A DNA stretch of 64,000 nt, from contig JAQSEB010000155.1 of NCBI GenBank assembly GCA_030063045.1, positions 930,001 through 994,000 of the forward strand, read 5' to 3'. How positions within the stretch are numbered: position 1 is the stretch's first letter; every line of letters starts with the position of its first letter. The stretch is from Pratylenchus scribneri. Its lineage: Eukaryota; Nematoda; Chromadorea; Rhabditida; Pratylenchidae. A model generated the notes under the pieces. That model saw only the letters and a list, made by a program, of their open reading frames with translations, was not told the DNA's origin and did no database searches. Both the position numbers and the translations under genes were made by a program. Shown here one piece after another: positions 59,056 through 64,000 of the stretch.

Positions 59056-60821
59056 ATGGTCATTCCCCAGCATTATCCATCCATAAATATGCCCGAACCA
59101 CCACCGCCATATTCCGGTTTATTTCCTCCTCTTCCTTTCCATTCTTTTATCACTTTAGCCTCTTCGGCCCCACCATTGGCCAATAATGCTGGGCCCTCAT
59201 CCCTGGGTCGATTGAATGCCGATTGTGAGGAGGAAAAGTTCACGGCCAGTACCCATTTTCATCAACAACAATCGCAGCCACCTCCTCCTGTCCAGCAACA
59301 ACAACAAACTTCCCCAATGCCACCTGCCTCCTCCCTTCAACATCAGCAAATTGGTGGCCAAGTCCATCATCAGAATCCTTATATTCTGCCTCCAGGCGGT
59401 ATTCATTTTAATTTTTATGGAAATTTTAGATTGAGGATGCCCGATGGGAAAATCTAAATAATTTTTAAATTCATGGGAGCTTTATTTAGGTAATCTAATA
59501 TTTTTGATCATACTACTGAAAGAACGGATTCTATTTAATAAATTAACCTCAGTCAACGGTAATTATAAGATCATTTTACTGATACAAATGAAGAAGCAGA
59601 TTTATTATGAACAAGAACTCGAAAAATTTTTTTGGCCAGAATCCATAGTAACATAAGTATAGGAATCCAGCGTACATAAGCCAGGAATCCAGCGTACCAT
59701 ATGCTAGGAATTCCAGCGTACCATATGCTAGGAATTCCAGCGTACATAAGCTAGGAATCCAGCGTACCATATACTAGGAATCCAGCGTACCATATGCTAG
59801 GAATTCCAGCGTACATAAGCATTCGCCGGGAGCCTAAGCCCCCCAGTGGCCCAAGAAAAGGGCTAGACTTTAGTAAATATATTTATCTGTTGTGCGGGAA
59901 AATTGTGATAACATAACGTCGAAAAATGTGATGGGGAAATGAGCCAAAAGTGAATACTTTATGGGGAATGGAATAGGTTTAAAAATGCAGATTGGGGCAA
60001 TATTGATTGATATGGAGGGTGACAATGCTGATTAGGCAAAAACTGGGGGTACAGTAGGATGAATAGGAGAATTGACAATGACATTGTAATATTAATATTT
60101 TATCATTGGAAAGGTAATGTTTCTTTTAGCATATCCGTGCAATATAATGTAATTCTTTTAAGTAATTTAAATTTAGGCTATAGAGAATTTAGAACAAATC
60201 TAATCCTTTAAATCCATTCCATCTCGGCAAATTTCAGCTGTTCCCCAGCAACATCAACAACTTCCTCCTCTTCTTGGCCCTCCAATGCCTCCAGGCTACC
60301 AACAACAACAAATGCCGTCCCCAAATGAATTTGGCCAAGGTCAAATGCCGCAACAACAACAACAATTCCTCATTGGTGGTGGCCATCAACCAATTGTGAC
60401 CACCACAATTTTGCCCAACAATGGGGGCCAGCAGCAGGTCAAAGTGATCTATGCCGTCCCTTTGGGCCCACATGAAACCCAGTTGGAATGCTCAAATTGT
60501 AGGCAGCCAATTCGGACGAAAGTGGTCAGTTTTTTGGAGGCCAAATTAGAATTTGGCAGAATTAAAATTACATTATAAAATGTGTTTTTACGGACATTAT
60601 AAATTTTCAGCTTCGACGTGCCGGCCTCCTAACCTGGCTAATTTGTGGGGCATTGGCGCTGGTTGGATGTTGGCCGTGTTGCATTATGCCGTTTTGCATC
60701 CAATCATGCCAGGCAATTCCACATTCAAATTTCCCCTCTAATTTTAATTCCCACATTTTAGGATGCCGAACATTTCTGTCCAAATTGTAACAGTTTTATT
60801 GGCAAATATTCGAGGATTTAA
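59056..60821 (+). CDS. LITAF-domain membrane protein, 5 exons, 249 aa
   Basis: Exons: 59056-59116, 59159-59398, 60238-60524, 60611-60712, 60762-60821. Introns 1-3 are GT-AG; intron 4 appears to be GC-AG (CAG|GCAATT...TTTTAG|GAT). LITAF/SIMPLE and CDIP1 relatives are monotopic proteins of late endosomes and lysosomes. They bind zinc through two CxxC knuckles held together by a membrane-embedded hydrophobic stretch. Seen here: a Pro/Gln-rich N-terminal 180 residues (PEPPPPYS near the start, a PPxY-type motif; several QQQQ runs); first knuckle CSNC at 185-188; AGLLTWLICGALALVGCWPC hydrophobic segment about 201-220; second knuckle HFCPNC at 234-239; end FIGKYSRI. The order and spacing match the domain, which sits at the C-terminus as usual. 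The 42-nt intron 1 is stop-free and in frame. Intron 2 carries a short tandem repeat. Confidence 0.9.
59661..59820 (+). repeat. 22-24-bp tandem repeat in LITAF intron 2
   Basis: Seven units of the form AGGAAT(T)CCAGCGTAC followed by either ATAAGC or CATATGCT. The two unit types are interspersed. It is unrelated to the TTCCGGAA family. The minus-strand open frame across it (YGTLEFLA repeats) is an artefact. Confidence 0.92.
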
Positions 60822-61477
60822 TTTTTTTATTATATTTCTTTCATTTTTAATATAATTTTACTCTTTCTTTTCATTCTATTTTTTAATTTTAAAAAAAAAA
60901 TTTTTATCCAAATATTATCAAAAGTGTAAAAAACAATTTTCAATTTGGCCACATTGTTTTTTTGTGATTTCTGGGGTATTTTTGGTCGGAAATTGACCGG
61001 CTTTTCTGGTGAAAAAATTGAAATGAATTTGGGGAATGAGGGCTCTATTCTACAACAAAAAAGTGTTCAATTAGAAGTGGAAAAAAATAATAATAATAAT
61101 TTTGTTGATTGATTGGCCATTGCAGCACAAATGTTCATTGATCAAAATAAAAAAAAATGAAGAAAAAATTGAATGACCAGCGGAAATGAGGCGACAATCA
61201 CTTGGGAAATTTAATCTAATTTAAAGGAATTTATTAAATAAAATTTATTTCTGTGGATGAAAAACTTTGCTTGAAAGAATTGATCAGAAGGAGGATTGGA
61301 TATTGGATCAAATTTGGAGCAAAATGTGATGATAAAATGTATTTTTTTAGGTGAATTTAAAAAACAATCAAAGGAGATTTTGATGGGAAATTTATCAAAT
61401 AAGTTGGGAGGGAAAAGGATATTTTTCTTTATTAGAAAAGGCTAATTTTGGTGGGGAATTATTTGTCAATAAAATGC
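60822..61477. other. convergent intergenic region between the LITAF and ZnT genes
   Basis: 3'UTR and spacer sequence for two genes ending toward each other, 705 bp between stop codons. A plus-strand AATAAA occurs near 61145, rather far from the LITAF stop. No other feature is seen. Confidence 0.5.
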
Positions 61478-61483
61478 TTTATT
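61478..61483 (-). terminator. poly(A) signal AATAAA of the ZnT gene
   Basis: AATAAA on the minus strand 43 bases after the TAG stop at 61527-61529, at a normal distance. Confidence 0.6.
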
Positions 61484-61526
61484 AAATGCCGGGACATCAT
61501 TGGATATTGGATTGAATTGGATTTGG

Positions 61527-63981
61527 CTATTGCGGTGGCTGCCTTTGTTGTTGTTGATTGCCTGAGGGAATGCCATCCTCCAGCTGATTGAGGCTAACAA
61601 TGCTTTTCTGCAAAAAATATAAAAATTATTAAAAATGAATTTTGATTTATTATTTAGGTAAATAATTCTATTCAATGTATCAAATTTTACCAAAAAATTT
61701 TCTATAAGAAAATGAATTTATGCTATTATTTTTCATTTAATTAATTTTTTATGAGACAAAAAGTCCTATAAAAAATATATTCTTGATTCCTAGGTAGAAT
61801 TAAAAAATGTCCTTAATTTGTATGCCGTAGTTGTATAAAAATAAATATTACTAAAAATGATTGATTTAATTAAATAAAAATGCAAATTCATGCTTTTAAA
61901 CATTCATAATAAATTAATAAGTATCCCAAAATTTCAAAAAAATTAAATTTACTTAAAATATTGTGCAAATAACCAAGATTTAATTTAATTATTTTCCTAC
62001 CTTTGGAGGACTCCGTTTGTCCGTTGTTTTGCCGCAACATGTGACCACCGCCGTTTCCTGCACATTGCAATTGTTGGGCAAACAGGCAAATGCGCATTCC
62101 AATTCGGATGGATTTGCGGATGTGTCCATCTTTAGATACATAAATTGGAAATAATTTGAAATATTTTCCTTGCCTCCGAAAATTCAGGCTGAATTGTGGT
62201 TGAATGAATGTGATTATCATGGAATAATGAACGAATTGTTTCGGCCGCCAAAATGTAATGTTTCAGTGTTCGAAAGCGAATGTGAATTGTGGCAATAATT
62301 CGCTCGCCAACCAATCGCCAAACATGGAATTCGTGGACGGCCACAATTCCATCAATCTAAAATTTACTAAAATATAAATTCATTTATTTATTTAATAATT
62401 TACATTAAGTAATTCATTCTGCAATTTTTCCACATTCACAAATCTTGGCGTTGTTTGCAACAAAATTAATGCCGTTTCACGGACTAAAAATTTGGAAATA
62501 AAATTAAATAAATTTTAAAGTGTGGTACCAAGTGGAAATGTTGTGCCGACCATCAAAAAGACCATAATAATACTATAAAATAAATAAATTAAATATTAAA
62601 TTATTTTGGATAAATTCCAACCTTAATGCCGGATCCATGTAAAGTTTCAGCCATTCATAGCCGGTCAGCTGCCAACTCACAAAAGCAGTCACAATTACAA
62701 TCACTGAACCGACCGCATCGCTCAAAACATGAAGGAATACGGCGCGCATATTCAAATGATTGTCATTTCCGCTGTCCAATTTTGCTAAATTATTGTAAAT
62801 TAAAAATGCCCAAAAATTTGTAATTTACATTTCTTCTCCCTCGGTGTGTGGGTCATCAAAGATTCTTCCACTGCTTCCAATTCGGCCATAGCCATCGCCC
62901 GATCTTGATGGGAATTGAGCAAATGTTTGGATTCGGTGCCCTCAATTGTTGGCTCCTTTTCCGAAATGTCCTCCACACCGTGATGCGCTCCATGGCTATG
63001 GCCTTTAATATTAAAATTAATTAATTTGTATTTAATTTGAATAAAAATTCCCCATTTTTCGATATTCGAGATCTCTAATTTAATTTATTTTGTCAATGAA
63101 CACAATAAAATTCACAAACATTTTTAAAATTAATAATAAATGTTTGACAAAAAATAGGTTTTCTAAATATTTTATAATTTTATTCCCCTTCATTTTAAAA
63201 CGAACCAACATGCCCGTGGAACATGGCCATCCCAATCAAATTGATCACAAATCCAATAACCCCCACAATGAGAACATTCAACGGATTTTTGATTGGTTCA
63301 GGCTCGAGTAGGCGTTGGATGGATTCGATTAGGATGGTGAAGCACAGAGCCAAAAGGAATACGCCATTCACCAATGCGCCCAAAACTTCGGCACGGACCC
63401 AGCCAAATGTGTTTTTGGAGCTGGCACTTCGTTCAGCGATCTGACAATGAAGAATTTGTTAAACATTTGAAAACTTTAGGTTTTTTGGTTATCTCAAATA
63501 CTCAAAAATAGTTTAATTTTTTATTGAATAAATGAAACCTTTAAGCATCCGTATGCAATGGAAAGTGCCATCACATCGCTCATCATGTGGAATGAATCGG
63601 CGATCAGGGCCATTGAATGGCTGATATAGCCAAAAACCAGTTCAACGCAGAAGAAGAAAAATGTCATTGCCAACATCACCAACAATTTGTGGGCTCGACT
63701 CAATTGCAGTACAGCACATCTTTTCCTTAAATTCGAATGGATTATAACGCGGAATTGGTTCATTTATTACTTTGAATTGTGCCTTTGATGTGAATGATTT
63801 CCCCCATTAAATTGTTTGGATTGTCGACATGGAGTTGATCTGCTGGTATTATTCCCGTTATTTGTATTTGGCGTTGATTGTCGCCGATTGGCCGCCGGTG
63901 TTGAATTAGACTTGAAATATTCAAAAAATTTATTTAAAATTAAAAACCATTAAAAACCTCTCCTTTGCAATATTCCATCAT
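61527..63981 (-). CDS. ZnT1/CDF-1-like zinc transporter (SLC30 cation diffusion facilitator), 11 exons, ~479 aa, 5' end uncertain
   Basis: Exons (minus strand): 63981-63958, 63910-63771, 63725-63539, 63440-63206, 63002-62829, 62784-62622, 62572-62529, 62483-62404, 62356-62174, 62129-62001, 61607-61527. Phases all agree. Ten of the eleven exons joined use GT-AG introns; 62130-62173 appears GC-AG (GAG|GCAAGG). CDF proteins export Zn2+ from the cytosol by H+ exchange, and ZnT1 types act at the plasma membrane. Seen: TM helices from residue 69; TM2 zinc-site motif DSFHMMSD (H101xxxD105); FGWVRAEVLGALVNG; IIe-rich TM4 ending MFHGHVGHSHGAHHG (the His-rich loop); TM5 LHVLSDAVGS (H272xxxD276); cytosolic domain VAVHEFHVWRL and HIHSTTIQPEF; a Cys-rich tail (CCGK near 440). 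The first exon (MMEYCKGE) is at the window edge, so more N-terminus may lie outside. It resembles ZnT1 and C. elegans CDF-1; the orthologue is not proven. Confidence 0.92.
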
Positions 63982-64000
63982 TTTTTCCTCATTCCCGTTT

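Overview
This window is eukaryotic, AT-rich nuclear DNA, most likely from a nematode. The evidence is a full-length invertebrate innexin, a SoxD/EGL-13-type gene, many very short introns (42-52 nt) beside a few long ones, and a splice acceptor one base before a start codon (TTTTCAG|A-ATG), as seen at trans-splice sites. The composition would fit a tylenchid plant-parasitic nematode, but the sequence alone does not prove genus or lifestyle. All gene models were spliced by hand; each exon junction was checked for reading phase.

Layout. 1-3.1 kb: non-coding, with a 37-bp minisatellite. 3163-6658 (-): nine-exon innexin, 385 residues, complete. 6.7-12.9 kb: no recognised gene; a GC-richer, purine-skewed island with poly-G tracts lies at about 8.1-9.5 kb. 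12924-26050 (-): thirteen-exon SoxD HMG-box transcription factor, about 961 residues, whose introns hold two minisatellite arrays and several MITE-like elements. 26-58 kb: about 32 kb in which I recognise no gene, filled with four more arrays, fold-back elements and poly-G tracts; it lies 5' of the SoxD gene. 58091-58686 (-): a small uncharacterised three-exon gene model. 59056-60821 (+): five-exon LITAF-domain gene. 61527-63981 (-): ZnT1/CDF-1-like zinc transporter running to the window edge, with its 3' end facing the LITAF gene.

The most striking feature is one family of tandem repeats, found as eight separate arrays in both orientations across the 64 kb and inside introns of the innexin and SoxD genes. 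All arrays share the 12-bp palindrome CTTTCCGGAAAG, and unit lengths of 20, 26/27 and 37 bp are related by simple indels. Other repeats are a fold-back MITE family (about 12 copies or pieces), a second TIR family (4 copies, one interrupted by a nested TIR element), and a single TA-flanked, mariner-like MITE.

The genes do not form a pathway. They cover gap-junction communication, developmental transcription, endosomal membrane function and zinc export. Two introns, one in the LITAF gene and one in the zinc transporter, appear to use GC-AG boundaries.
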